From Bacillus sp. X1(2014) (GTDB lineage Bacteria > Bacillota > Bacilli > Bacillales_B > DSM-18226), in NCBI RefSeq assembly GCF_007678255.1, contig NZ_VEED01000005.1, positions 248,001 through 312,000 of the forward strand: a stretch of DNA of 64,000 nucleotides, given 5' to 3'. The translations under genes were made by a program, and so were the position numbers. This document shows positions 27,473-35,891 of the stretch, in pieces; position 1 is the stretch's first letter; each line of letters opens with the position of its first letter. The notes beneath the pieces were generated by a model, which worked only from the letters and a program-made list of their open reading frames with translations, was not told where the DNA came from and made no database searches.

Positions 27473-29482
27473 ATGACCGTTCTTTATGTATATGAACCTA
27501 AATTAAAAAATGACACGATAACTTATAGCTGGAATTTTAGCGAGGATCCAGGGATATTCAAGAAAAATGAATTTTATATAAAATATCAAGAAATTGATAT
27601 ATCTAAATTGGATATAAAAATTTGTTTAGAAATATTTGTTAGTCTGATGATACCAATTCTTAGAACGTATAATAAGGAAGTGACAGTTATCCTTCCACAT
27701 GAAATACCAGAAGATACTGTTAATTATTGGTTAAGCTACAATGAGGCTAGTAATATAAAAGTATTCCCTACAGTTAAAAGTTATGTTTCTAGTAACTTTA
27801 TTAAACCATTGGAAAATAAAAAGATAGGGATACTTTTTGGTGGTGGAAAGGATTCTTTATATGCCTATAAGGTAAATAAAGAACTCTTTGGTGTGGAAAA
27901 CCTTTTGATTATTTCTTATGTATTTCCAATTAATTATGCAGACATAAAAAGACTTGATGATAGAAGAGATAACTTTGCACTAAATAGATTAAAAGAAGAT
28001 GGAGCAAACATACAGAAGGTTTATACAAATCTTAGAAGTATTTTTGCTGAATACTCTTATTTTAATACTATTCATACTCAGCTTTATTTCTCCATGAGTT
28101 ATCCATTATATATTGAACATGGGTTGTCCTATCTAACTTATAGCTATGAATTTACACATTATTGGAACTTAGATGAAGATAATAAAGAAATGTTCTATTT
28201 TAAAAAATCTAGAGCTGAGTTTGATTCATTTTTATCAGAGTATCTTAGTAAACGGTTAGGTAGTTCTTTCCAGATTTTTAATAGTAATTATTATCTATCT
28301 GAAAATCTTGCATTTAAAATATTAAACGACCGTTATAATGCCCTTGAGGAACTAATGATGTGTGAAGCAGTTGCTGACCCTAGCATTAAATGGTGTATGA
28401 AATGTAATAAATGTGGAGAATTTGTCCTCTATAGCCTTGCGAATAAACATGAGAGTAATGCCCTTGATTATAATTACTTTTTGTCTGAAAGTGATTATAT
28501 AAATAAAACAATTATTAATACTGAAAAATATAATAACAGTAGAAATAATGATGGAAACGTTTCTTGGTATGATGGTTTAATCATTGGATTACACTATATG
28601 TCTTTCTGTCACATGATTCATTCTATTGATCTTGATTTCTGGTCAACCAAATTAGAAGAAAAAGCACTAACTAACCTAAGAAAGTTAAAAGGTTGGTTTG
28701 GTAATAAGAGTTATGAGGTTTTAGATAGTTATCTTCTTGGAGGTCTTCTAGCTATAAACCATCCATATGAAAAAGATATTATTAATATTTTGAATGAGCA
28801 TGCACCACAAATCGATTCTGACGTAATAGAAATTCTCTTTGGAAATAGTAAAGTTAAAATAGATTATAGACTAACTTATCCTCTCCATCTAGAAGATAAG
28901 AATCGTTTTAATAATCAGTACCTTTCAAACACAATTATTAACAAAACAAGGCCTGGCTTCCATAACTGTTTTGAGCATGAAATAAAGGCCTATAACATTG
29001 AAAATAAGAATGAAATTGATTATTTTTTTCAAGAGGATTTTAGAGGATATAGTATGTATATTAATAAATCAGCACCAAATAAGGGTGACTGTGTAGAAGT
29101 AACATACTTCTTAAAGGGATTATTAGAAAAGAAATCCTATGAAATTCAATTAGCCCTCTTTTCTCCCTATATATCGAATGAATATATGAACAGGTTTAAA
29201 TACATGGTTCTCTTGGACAATGAACAAGCAATTGAAGAAGATATATCAAATTGGGGAAATGATAATTTAATAAATATATATTTCAATGCAAAGTCTAAGC
29301 AACACTCTTTGACTATTAGAATTGAAACATTGAAAAATTGTGAGCCTTGGAATTGGGGAAAGGCTGCTGAACTAGTAATAAAAAAGGTAGATATTAAATC
29401 GATTCCAAAGATGAATACAAATCATGTTGCTGCGAGTAGTCCATATTCGAAGCTAAATAGAATAGGAGCAGAAGTAAAATGA
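27473..29482 (+). CDS. PP-loop (adenine nucleotide alpha hydrolase) protein of unknown role
   Basis: 669 residues. Residues about 118-133 read IGILFGGGKDSLYAYKV, a PP-loop of the SGGxDS type that binds ATP for adenylation, as in QueC, TilS and sugar amidotransferases. A WCMKCNKCGEF block (about residue 306) gives two CxxC-type pairs resembling the zinc site of QueC-like enzymes. Residues about 335-450 are helical, and about 480-660 look like a beta-sandwich, perhaps carbohydrate-binding. It starts 13 nt after the CgeB/GT2 gene and overlaps wecC by 4 nt (ATGA), so it is part of glycan biosynthesis. It may install an amide or amidine on a uronic acid such as ManNAcA, made by the next gene. That is inference; it does not look like WbpG/PseA amidotransferases in length or tail. 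Confidence 0.7.
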   Translation: MTVLYVYEPKLKNDTITYSWNFSEDPGIFKKNEFYIKYQEIDISKLDIKICLEIFVSLMIPILRTYNKEVTVILPHEIPEDTVNYWLSYNEASNIKVFPTVKSYVSSNFIKPLENKKIGILFGGGKDSLYAYKVNKELFGVENLLIISYVFPINYADIKRLDDRRDNFALNRLKEDGANIQKVYTNLRSIFAEYSYFNTIHTQLYFSMSYPLYIEHGLSYLTYSYEFTHYWNLDEDNKEMFYFKKSRAEFDSFLSEYLSKRLGSSFQIFNSNYYLSENLAFKILNDRYNALEELMMCEAVADPSIKWCMKCNKCGEFVLYSLANKHESNALDYNYFLSESDYINKTIINTEKYNNSRNNDGNVSWYDGLIIGLHYMSFCHMIHSIDLDFWSTKLEEKALTNLRKLKGWFGNKSYEVLDSYLLGGLLAINHPYEKDIINILNEHAPQIDSDVIEILFGNSKVKIDYRLTYPLHLEDKNRFNNQYLSNTIINKTRPGFHNCFEHEIKAYNIENKNEIDYFFQEDFRGYSMYINKSAPNKGDCVEVTYFLKGLLEKKSYEIQLALFSPYISNEYMNRFKYMVLLDNEQAIEEDISNWGNDNLINIYFNAKSKQHSLTIRIETLKNCEPWNWGKAAELVIKKVDIKSIPKMNTNHVAASSPYSKLNRIGAEVK

Positions 29483-30756
29483 AAATTTGTACAATCGGTT
29501 TAGGATATATAGGATTACCAACTTCAATCATGTTTGCAAAGCACAATGTAGAGGTTGTAGGTGTTGATGTAAAGCAGGAAGTAATAGAGTCGTTGAATAG
29601 TGGAAAGATCCATATTGAAGAACCTGGACTACAAGAAGCCTTAGAGGAAGTAATCGAAAAGGGAACTTTCAGGGCTTCAATGCATCCTGAAGATGCAAAT
29701 GCTTTTATAATTTCTGTTCCGACGCCAAATCATAATGACGAGTACAAGTCGTGTGATTTAACGTATGTAATTAGTGCAATTAATTCAGTGTTGCCTTTCG
29801 TAGAAAAAGGAAATGTTATTATTGTCGAATCGACTATTGGGCCACGCAGCATGGATGATGTAGTTAAACCATTAGTAGAAGCTGCTGGTTTCGTGGTAGG
29901 TAAAGATATATTTCTAGTTCACTGTCCAGAAAGAGTCCTACCTGGTCAAATCATGCATGAACTTATTTATAACAATCGGATCGTTGGAGGGATTACACCA
30001 GAATGTACGGAAGCTGGGGCAATGGTATACAGTACCTTTGTAAAAGGTGAAATCATTAAGACCAACGCGAAAACAGCAGAGATGTCAAAGTTAATGGAAA
30101 ATACATTTAGAGATGTAAATATCGCTTTGGCAAATGAACTAGCGAAAGTATGTAATGAGTTAGAAATTAATTCACTAGATGTTATTAATATGGCAAACAA
30201 GCATCCTCGTGTTAACTTGCATACACCTGGTCCTGGAGTAGGCGGGCATTGTTTAGCAGTGGACCCATACTTTATTGTTGCTAAAGCTCCGGAGACCGCT
30301 CAGTTAATAAATCTTTCTCGCTCTATTAACACGTCTATGCCTGAATATGTAGTAAAGAATGTTAATAAACTGATGAAAAATGTAGAAGGTAAAGTAGTAA
30401 CAGTATTTGGATTAACTTATAAGGGAAATGTTGATGATATTCGAGAAAGCCCTGCTATGGAAATTTTCGAAATGCTTAAAGAGCAAAGTCAATTTGAAGT
30501 AAGAGCATATGATCCACATGTTCAACTTGATTGGGTTATTGCAGACATGGAAGAAGCAGTTAACGGCTCTGATTTAATCGTTGTACTTTCTGACCATGAT
30601 GAATTTAAATTATTTGGTGAAACTGATTTAGCAAAAATGAATAATAAAAGAATTTTTGACACAAAGAATGTAGTTACAGCTGTTTCTAGTGATGTTGAAT
30701 ATATGAATTATGGAAATTTATATGAATTTCTTAAGAAGGAAGCTAGTCTTGTATGA
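29479..30756 (+). CDS. wecC: UDP-N-acetyl-D-mannosamine dehydrogenase family (nucleotide-sugar dehydrogenase)
   Basis: 425 residues, start ATG 29479 overlapping the previous stop. The NAD-binding motif GLGYIGLPTS is at residues about 7-16, VHCPERVLPG and KLMENTFRDVNIALANELA are in the middle, and the catalytic Cys sits in PGPGVGGHCLAVDPYF. The ERVLPG and ENTFRDVNIA forms fit the WecC/ManNAc-dehydrogenase branch better than UDP-glucose dehydrogenase. It oxidises UDP-ManNAc to UDP-ManNAcA with two NAD. UDP-ManNAc would come from MnaA encoded at the end of the same cluster. Overlap with the following permease gene is 4 nt. Confidence 0.88.
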   Translation: MKICTIGLGYIGLPTSIMFAKHNVEVVGVDVKQEVIESLNSGKIHIEEPGLQEALEEVIEKGTFRASMHPEDANAFIISVPTPNHNDEYKSCDLTYVISAINSVLPFVEKGNVIIVESTIGPRSMDDVVKPLVEAAGFVVGKDIFLVHCPERVLPGQIMHELIYNNRIVGGITPECTEAGAMVYSTFVKGEIIKTNAKTAEMSKLMENTFRDVNIALANELAKVCNELEINSLDVINMANKHPRVNLHTPGPGVGGHCLAVDPYFIVAKAPETAQLINLSRSINTSMPEYVVKNVNKLMKNVEGKVVTVFGLTYKGNVDDIRESPAMEIFEMLKEQSQFEVRAYDPHVQLDWVIADMEEAVNGSDLIVVLSDHDEFKLFGETDLAKMNNKRIFDTKNVVTAVSSDVEYMNYGNLYEFLKKEASLV

Positions 30757-31559
30757 ACTTTATCTGGCAAGTCATGAAGGAACAGCTTCTCCATTTGAAT
30801 TTGATTTTTAGATTAAGTTTTTATGAAGAAAAAAGTAAGTACACGATGCATTATTTAGGTGCTTTTTGGCAGATATTGAATCCGTTTATACAAATAGGAA
30901 TTTATTGGTTTGTCTTTGGCTATGGAATTAGAGGTGGGGGATCTTCTGTAGGTGAGACCCCATATTTCCTGTGGCTTATAGTTGGTATCATCCCGTGGAT
31001 GTTTATTAACCTTGCTATAACGCAAGGGTCAAATAGTGTTTACTCTAATATAACTTTGGTCTCCAAAATGAAGTTTCCTGTTAGCATTTTACCATCGATT
31101 AAGATAGTAGGTAATTCATTTTCCTTTTTCATGATGTTTATTTTTACTCTTGTAATTATTACTATAAATCATGGTTTCTCAGGAATATATCTTTTACAGT
31201 TACCTTATTACTTGTTTTGTCTATATTTTTTACTATATGGTTTAACGTTATTATTATCAACACTTACAACAATTATTAGGGACGTTCAACCAATTGTTCA
31301 ATCAGTCATGAGACTTATGATGTATATATTACCAATTGTTTGGAATGTAGATAGTTTACCTAATACTATTCTGAAAATACTTCAATTAAATCCATTTTTC
31401 TATATTATTGAGGGATTTAGATACTCTTTATTAGGTGGTACATGGTTTTTTAATGATCTAGCCTATACTCTGTATTTTTGGGCTATTAATCTTTTAATTT
31501 TATTCATTGCTTCAAATGTGCATTTGAAATTTCGTCATAAGTTTGTTGACTATATATAA
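30753..31559 (+). CDS. Polysaccharide/teichoic acid ABC exporter permease (TagG/Wzm-like)
   Basis: 268 residues, typical of ABC-2 exporters. An N-terminal amphipathic segment and YTMHYLGAFWQILNPFIQI precede six helices. FLLYGLTLLLSTLTTIIRDVQ and LNPFFYIIEGFRYSLL are conserved family features. Together with the ATPase at 31577-33232 it should export the completed lipid-linked glycan. The start overlaps wecC by 4 nt and the partner starts 17 nt later, so one operon. Confidence 0.9.
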   Translation: MNFIWQVMKEQLLHLNLIFRLSFYEEKSKYTMHYLGAFWQILNPFIQIGIYWFVFGYGIRGGGSSVGETPYFLWLIVGIIPWMFINLAITQGSNSVYSNITLVSKMKFPVSILPSIKIVGNSFSFFMMFIFTLVIITINHGFSGIYLLQLPYYLFCLYFLLYGLTLLLSTLTTIIRDVQPIVQSVMRLMMYILPIVWNVDSLPNTILKILQLNPFFYIIEGFRYSLLGGTWFFNDLAYTLYFWAINLLILFIASNVHLKFRHKFVDYI

Positions 31560-31576
31560 TTGGAGGCTTTAAAAAA

Positions 31577-33232
31577 ATGGGGCCGAAAATAGCTTTTTCT
31601 AATGTTTCAAAAAGCTTTAATTTATATCAAAAACAATCAGATAAATTAATGGAAATTATTTCTTTTAAAAATAGTGAGGATAGCTTTTTTGCACTTAAAA
31701 ATTTGTCATTTGAGATTTACGAAGGTGAAGCAATAGGAATTGTGGGTCTAAATGGGTCAGGAAAATCCACTCTTTCTAATTTGCTTGGACAAGTCATTCC
31801 TCCTACTTCTGGAAAAATAGAAGTTAATGGAGAGACATCCATAATAGCTATTGCAGCGGGTTTAAATAACCAATTAACGGGATTGGAAAATATAAATCTG
31901 AAATGTTTAATGCATGGTTTAAGTAAGTCAGAGATTCAAAAGTTGAAATCCGACATTATTGAGTTTGCTGATATTGGAAAATTTATCAACCAACCCGTGA
32001 AGAATTATTCTAGCGGAATGAAGTCCCGTTTGGGCTTTGCCATATCAATTCATACGAACCCAGATATTTTAATTATAGATGAAGCTCTCTCTGTAGGAGA
32101 CCAAACATTCTATCAAAAGTGTCTGGACAAGATGAATGAATTTAAAAGTAAAGGGAATACCATTGTCTTCATCAGTCATTCAATCTCACAGGTTCAGGCG
32201 TTCTGTGACCGTGTGATGTGGATTCATTTTGGTAGAATGGAAAAGTTCGATGAGGCTCACGTTGTTATTAAAGAATATAGTGAGTTTATTAAATGGTTTA
32301 ACGCATTAAGCGAGTCTGAAAAGAAAGAGTACCGGGCAAAAATGCTTGGACGTCAATATAAAGATGAAGACCCGGTTGTAGATAATCCTTCCGGAAGACA
32401 AGCAAAACTTAAGAAAAAGAAACAGGTAAAAAGTAATAGCAATTTTCTTTTTTCTTTGCAATTCATCTTACTTTTTCTAACTGTAATCATTAGTGCTTCC
32501 TTTATGTTTGGTGTCCAGCCGGTCAAAGGGATTGAAAGATATCTTGATGATTATTTAATAAAGGATCCTATCCCTGCAGAAAAGACAAAAAAGGTCAGTG
32601 AAGAAAAAACCAAAGCAAAACAGCAAGAAACTAGGGTTAAGGAAGTAAATAAAGACGGTTTGGTGATTACAGGGCCTTCAGACCTGTATAGTGAGTATGA
32701 ATTGAAAACTCCTAGCGAACCGTTGAAGTTCGCTCAAAAACTACGTATTTTAGATCAAAAGGGAAAGTCCTATAAAGTTAGAACAAATAATGACACGATT
32801 GGCTATACTAATGTTGAAAATATTAAGAAACTGGAAGAGGATATACCATTTACTCAAAAGGAAATAGAGGAGTTTCTCCCTCTATTTCCTGAAAGATTCG
32901 CCAATGCGTATGAATACTTTCTTACCTTTCTCAATTCAGACTATGAAGAGGTTAAAACAAAGTTAATTGGATCAGATGATGAAAAGATTTTTGATAATGG
33001 TATGAAAACGCTGACTTATTCCGTTTATAGTGCTCAGTTTTCAATAAACCAAGAGAACAAAGCCGAATCCATAATCATTAGCAATATTGATACAACCAAA
33101 GAACAGTGGGATCAATTAAAGGAAAGTGCATCGCTTATTTCAAACGATTCCCTCTATTACTATTTTAAAACTAAAAAGTATGAGATCGTTGTGGATCTTG
33201 AGAATAATAGTGCTACTGTTTCATTAAACTAA
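31577..33232 (+). CDS. ABC exporter ATPase with membrane-anchored extracytoplasmic tail (TagH-like)
   Basis: 551 residues, much longer than a plain ATPase (about 260). Residues 1-260 form the ABC domain: Walker A GLNGSGKST, signature KNYSSGMKSRLGFA, Walker B ILIIDEALSVGD, H-loop FISHS. After a basic linker, one membrane helix (about residues 292-315, FLFSLQFILLFLTVIISASF) leads to an outside part. That part has a Lys/Glu-rich spacer, an SH3b-like domain (GPSDLYSEYELKTPSEPL) and a final domain of about 140 residues. This matches B. subtilis TagH, which has the same extra tail. It pairs with the permease just upstream. Whether the cargo is wall teichoic acid or a ManNAcA polymer is open; the adjacent wecC and mnaA favour the latter. 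Confidence 0.87.
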   Translation: MGPKIAFSNVSKSFNLYQKQSDKLMEIISFKNSEDSFFALKNLSFEIYEGEAIGIVGLNGSGKSTLSNLLGQVIPPTSGKIEVNGETSIIAIAAGLNNQLTGLENINLKCLMHGLSKSEIQKLKSDIIEFADIGKFINQPVKNYSSGMKSRLGFAISIHTNPDILIIDEALSVGDQTFYQKCLDKMNEFKSKGNTIVFISHSISQVQAFCDRVMWIHFGRMEKFDEAHVVIKEYSEFIKWFNALSESEKKEYRAKMLGRQYKDEDPVVDNPSGRQAKLKKKKQVKSNSNFLFSLQFILLFLTVIISASFMFGVQPVKGIERYLDDYLIKDPIPAEKTKKVSEEKTKAKQQETRVKEVNKDGLVITGPSDLYSEYELKTPSEPLKFAQKLRILDQKGKSYKVRTNNDTIGYTNVENIKKLEEDIPFTQKEIEEFLPLFPERFANAYEYFLTFLNSDYEEVKTKLIGSDDEKIFDNGMKTLTYSVYSAQFSINQENKAESIIISNIDTTKEQWDQLKESASLISNDSLYYYFKTKKYEIVVDLENNSATVSLN

Positions 33233-33260
33233 TGAAATTCGAAAAAAGAGGGAGCTAGTC

Positions 33261-34409
33261 ATGAATCAACAAATTAAAGTAATGACCGTTTTCGGAACGA
33301 GACCTGAGGCTATTAAAATGGCGCCTTTAGTTAAAGAATTAGAAAAGAATTATGAAACCATTCAATCGATCGTGACTGTAACAGCACAGCATCGGCAAAT
33401 GCTGGACCAAGTGTTAGAAATATTTGAGATAACTCCCGATTATGACTTGAACATTATGAAAGATCGCCAGACATTAACGGATGTAACGATGAGAGCTCTA
33501 GAAGGATTAAACCAAGTACTTCAGGAAGCAAAGCCTGATATCGTTCTGGTTCATGGGGATACCACTACTACATTCGTAGCAAGTTTAGCTGCCTTTTATA
33601 ATTCTATTCCAATCGGCCATGTAGAAGCGGGTCTACGTACTTGGAACAAGTTCTCTCCTTATCCAGAAGAGATGAATCGGCAACTTACTGGAGTTATGGC
33701 TGACCTTCATTTTGCTCCTACTGCTGTTTCAAAGAAAAATTTGTTACAGGAAAACAAATCTGAGTACAATATATTTGTAACAGGAAATACTGCAATTGAT
33801 GCCCTGAAAACAACGGTCAAACCACAGTACTCTCATCCAATCTTAAAACAATTAGGACGGGACCGGTTAATATTAATGACGGCTCATAGAAGAGAAAACT
33901 TGGGTGAGCCGATGGAAAATATGTTTCGAGCGATTCGAAGATTGGTTGAGAAACATCATGATGTTCAAGTGGTCTACCCGGTACATATGAATCCAGTAGT
34001 ACGCCAAATTGCCGATAAAATTCTAGGTCAGAACAGTGGTATTCATTTAATAGAGCCGTTAGACGTAATCGACTTCCACAATTTTGCATCTAGAGCTTAC
34101 TTGATTTTAACCGATTCAGGTGGTGTTCAAGAGGAAGCTCCATCATTGGGAGTACCTGTATTGGTCCTTAGAGATACTACTGAACGTCCAGAAGGCGTTG
34201 AGGCGGGGACGTTAAAGCTTGCAGGAACAGACGAAGAAGTTATTTTTAACTTGGCAGATGAACTGTTAAGTAGTGAAGAGGCTCATGATGCGATGGCGAA
34301 AGCCTCCAATCCATATGGGGATGGACATGCTTCTAAAAGAATTGTTGATGCTATCCTATATTATATGAAAACTAATGAAACTAGACCCAAGGATTTGGGT
34401 GAATTCTAG
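33261..34409 (+). CDS. mnaA: UDP-N-acetylglucosamine 2-epimerase (copy 1)
   Basis: 382 residues, the family length. It interconverts UDP-GlcNAc and UDP-ManNAc. Motifs: VFGTRPEAIKMAPLV, VHGDTTTTF, GHVEAGLRTWNKFSPYPEE, TAHRRENLGEP, and LTDSGGVQEEAPSLG near the C-terminus. Start ATG 33261 follows GAGGGAG. It lies 28 bp after the exporter gene and ends the cluster at a strong terminator. It makes the UDP-ManNAc for WecC. A second, closely similar copy is at 52461-53603; this copy has more AT-rich codons. Confidence 0.93.
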   Translation: MNQQIKVMTVFGTRPEAIKMAPLVKELEKNYETIQSIVTVTAQHRQMLDQVLEIFEITPDYDLNIMKDRQTLTDVTMRALEGLNQVLQEAKPDIVLVHGDTTTTFVASLAAFYNSIPIGHVEAGLRTWNKFSPYPEEMNRQLTGVMADLHFAPTAVSKKNLLQENKSEYNIFVTGNTAIDALKTTVKPQYSHPILKQLGRDRLILMTAHRRENLGEPMENMFRAIRRLVEKHHDVQVVYPVHMNPVVRQIADKILGQNSGIHLIEPLDVIDFHNFASRAYLILTDSGGVQEEAPSLGVPVLVLRDTTERPEGVEAGTLKLAGTDEEVIFNLADELLSSEEAHDAMAKASNPYGDGHASKRIVDAILYYMKTNETRPKDLGEF

Positions 34410-34411
34410 TG

Positions 34412-34445
34412 AAAAAGGTCTGTTTTTGGAACAGACCTTTTTTTA
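34412..34445 (+). terminator. Rho-independent terminator ending the glycan cluster
   Basis: AAAGGTCTGT pairs with ACAGACCTTT around an 7-nt loop, with a run of T's, directly after the mnaA stop. Confidence 0.93.
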
Positions 34446-34558
34446 CTATAGTTGATTACTTTTGACAAAAAAACATCCATTCTCCTAACATATTTCATCA
34501 AATTATGGACAAAAGGTGTGAAATAATTAAGGTGTAAATTTGAAAGGGGTTGAATAAT

Positions 34559-34834
34559 TTGGTTTATTTAAAAGATCCTGTTTCCATTAAAGAAGCACTT
34601 TCCGTTGCCTTAGAAGTACTACCGGACAATAAATACAACCAATTAAAAGAGTCTGTTGCATGGATCCCTATTATTGTTGGCCGTACTAAGTGGGAGATTC
34701 CCGAGGAACTGAAAGAGGATCTAATCCATTGTATTAAGGAGTTTAAACAGTCTAAAACCTACTTTTGGCTAAGGGAAGACTTTAAAAATGCATTATACGA
34801 TATGGAAATTCAACTTGATCGAAAGATTTCTTAA
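34559..34834 (+). CDS. Small protein, unknown
   Basis: About 91 residues. TTG 34559 is chosen since AAAGGGG lies 10 nt upstream (TTG 34550 is only 1 nt from it). Soluble and mostly helical, with SIKEALSVALEVLPDNKYN, GRTKWEIPEELKEDLI and YFWLREDFKNALYDM. No signal peptide or metal motif. It stands alone between two terminators. I do not recognise a family. Confidence 0.65.
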   Translation: MVYLKDPVSIKEALSVALEVLPDNKYNQLKESVAWIPIIVGRTKWEIPEELKEDLIHCIKEFKQSKTYFWLREDFKNALYDMEIQLDRKIS

Positions 34835-34870
34835 GGAATATATGGAAGTGTTTATTGCAGCCATCTAGTA

Positions 34871-34907
34871 AAAAAAGCATTCACAAGTTGCTGTGAGTGC
34901 TTTTTCG
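34871..34907 (+). terminator. Rho-independent terminator
   Basis: AAAAAGCATTCACA pairs with TGTGAGTGCTTTTT, with a G-T mismatch, 37 bp after the small gene. It also lies downstream of the convergent SH3 gene and may serve both. Confidence 0.85.
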
Positions 34908-34930
34908 TGTTTTGATGGTTGGCTTTAAGA

Positions 34931-35653
34931 TTATTTTTTCTTCAAACTCACTAACTCCATGACGGTTATTCCGTCTCGAACCGTTTTTACTTGCCCGATA
35001 TTTTTTGCATAGTAGTAAATATACCCAGAATCTTCCTTTACCTCGATACAGTTTTTAAACGTACCGGCTGGTGTCTTCACGGTCTTTTTTACGGAAGTAA
35101 TCCGTGCTTGTCCTTCTCCTTCATAACCGATATCCCATTTCTGGCCGACCTTCGCAGGATATTTAATATCGATATAATATTCTGAGTCAATATATCCGGT
35201 ATAGAGTCCTTTACTATCTTCGCCGACAATGAATTTTTGCTTATCAGAAGGAGTGGCGTAGTACCAAATGTCCCATGAATCATATTTTTTTCTAGTAGGG
35301 ATTAATTGATAGGATCCTTCCGTCCCTTTATAAGTATAGACCTTGGTTTTATCGAGCAGGAAGCTGGCCCGTTTGGAGATGAATTTCAAATACTTTGTGG
35401 AAACATACGCTTTTTTGGATTTGTATTTAATTTGTGACCAGCCTGTTTTGGTTTTCAAATAAACCGTTACTTTGGTGCCTTTTTTAAGGACGCCTTTTTT
35501 CTTGGAGTGAGTTGTAGGCTTTTCACGTACATTTAGTACCTTCGTATTTACGGTTGCAGAAGATGTAGAAGCTGCGTAGGAAACCGTTTGAAAGGGCATG
35601 AGGATCGTTAAGAACAGTGTGAGTGCAATCAATACTTTTATGGATTTTTTCAG
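34931..35653 (-). CDS. Secreted SH3-domain protein
   Basis: About 240 residues if started at CTG 35653. That codon is 6-7 nt after GGAGGG and gives a perfect signal peptide with a basic start (KKSIKVLIALTLFL) cleaved near SYAAS. The first standard codon in frame, TTG 35632, would remove the basic n-region and has no ribosome site. Residues about 35-90 are a bacterial SH3 domain (VLNVREKPTTHSKKKGVLKK, KTGWSQIKYKSKKAYVSTKY). The C-terminal 140 residues are beta-rich with Tyr/Lys, unassigned (DSWDIWYYATPSDKQKF). It likely binds cell wall peptides. Single gene, ended by a terminator shared with its convergent neighbour. Confidence 0.75.
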   Translation of the reverse strand: MKKSIKVLIALTLFLTILMPFQTVSYAASTSSATVNTKVLNVREKPTTHSKKKGVLKKGTKVTVYLKTKTGWSQIKYKSKKAYVSTKYLKFISKRASFLLDKTKVYTYKGTEGSYQLIPTRKKYDSWDIWYYATPSDKQKFIVGEDSKGLYTGYIDSEYYIDIKYPAKVGQKWDIGYEGEGQARITSVKKTVKTPAGTFKNCIEVKEDSGYIYYYAKNIGQVKTVRDGITVMELVSLKKK

Positions 35654-35891
35654 AATAATCCCTCCATTTCTATCTTAATTGTATGGAAGGGGAATCTATT
35701 ATTAAATGAATATAAATACAAAAATATAGACAATATCCGTGCTTGTCCGCCTTAGAATTTGTAGAATTATAGGGAATGCGGCTTTTTTGTTGAATCATGT
35801 TGGTTAATAAAATTCAAGGTTTAGACGTATTTGCTCATTTACCAGTGCCCCTAACTTGGGTATGCTTTTGATAGGTACATATTGAAAGGCT

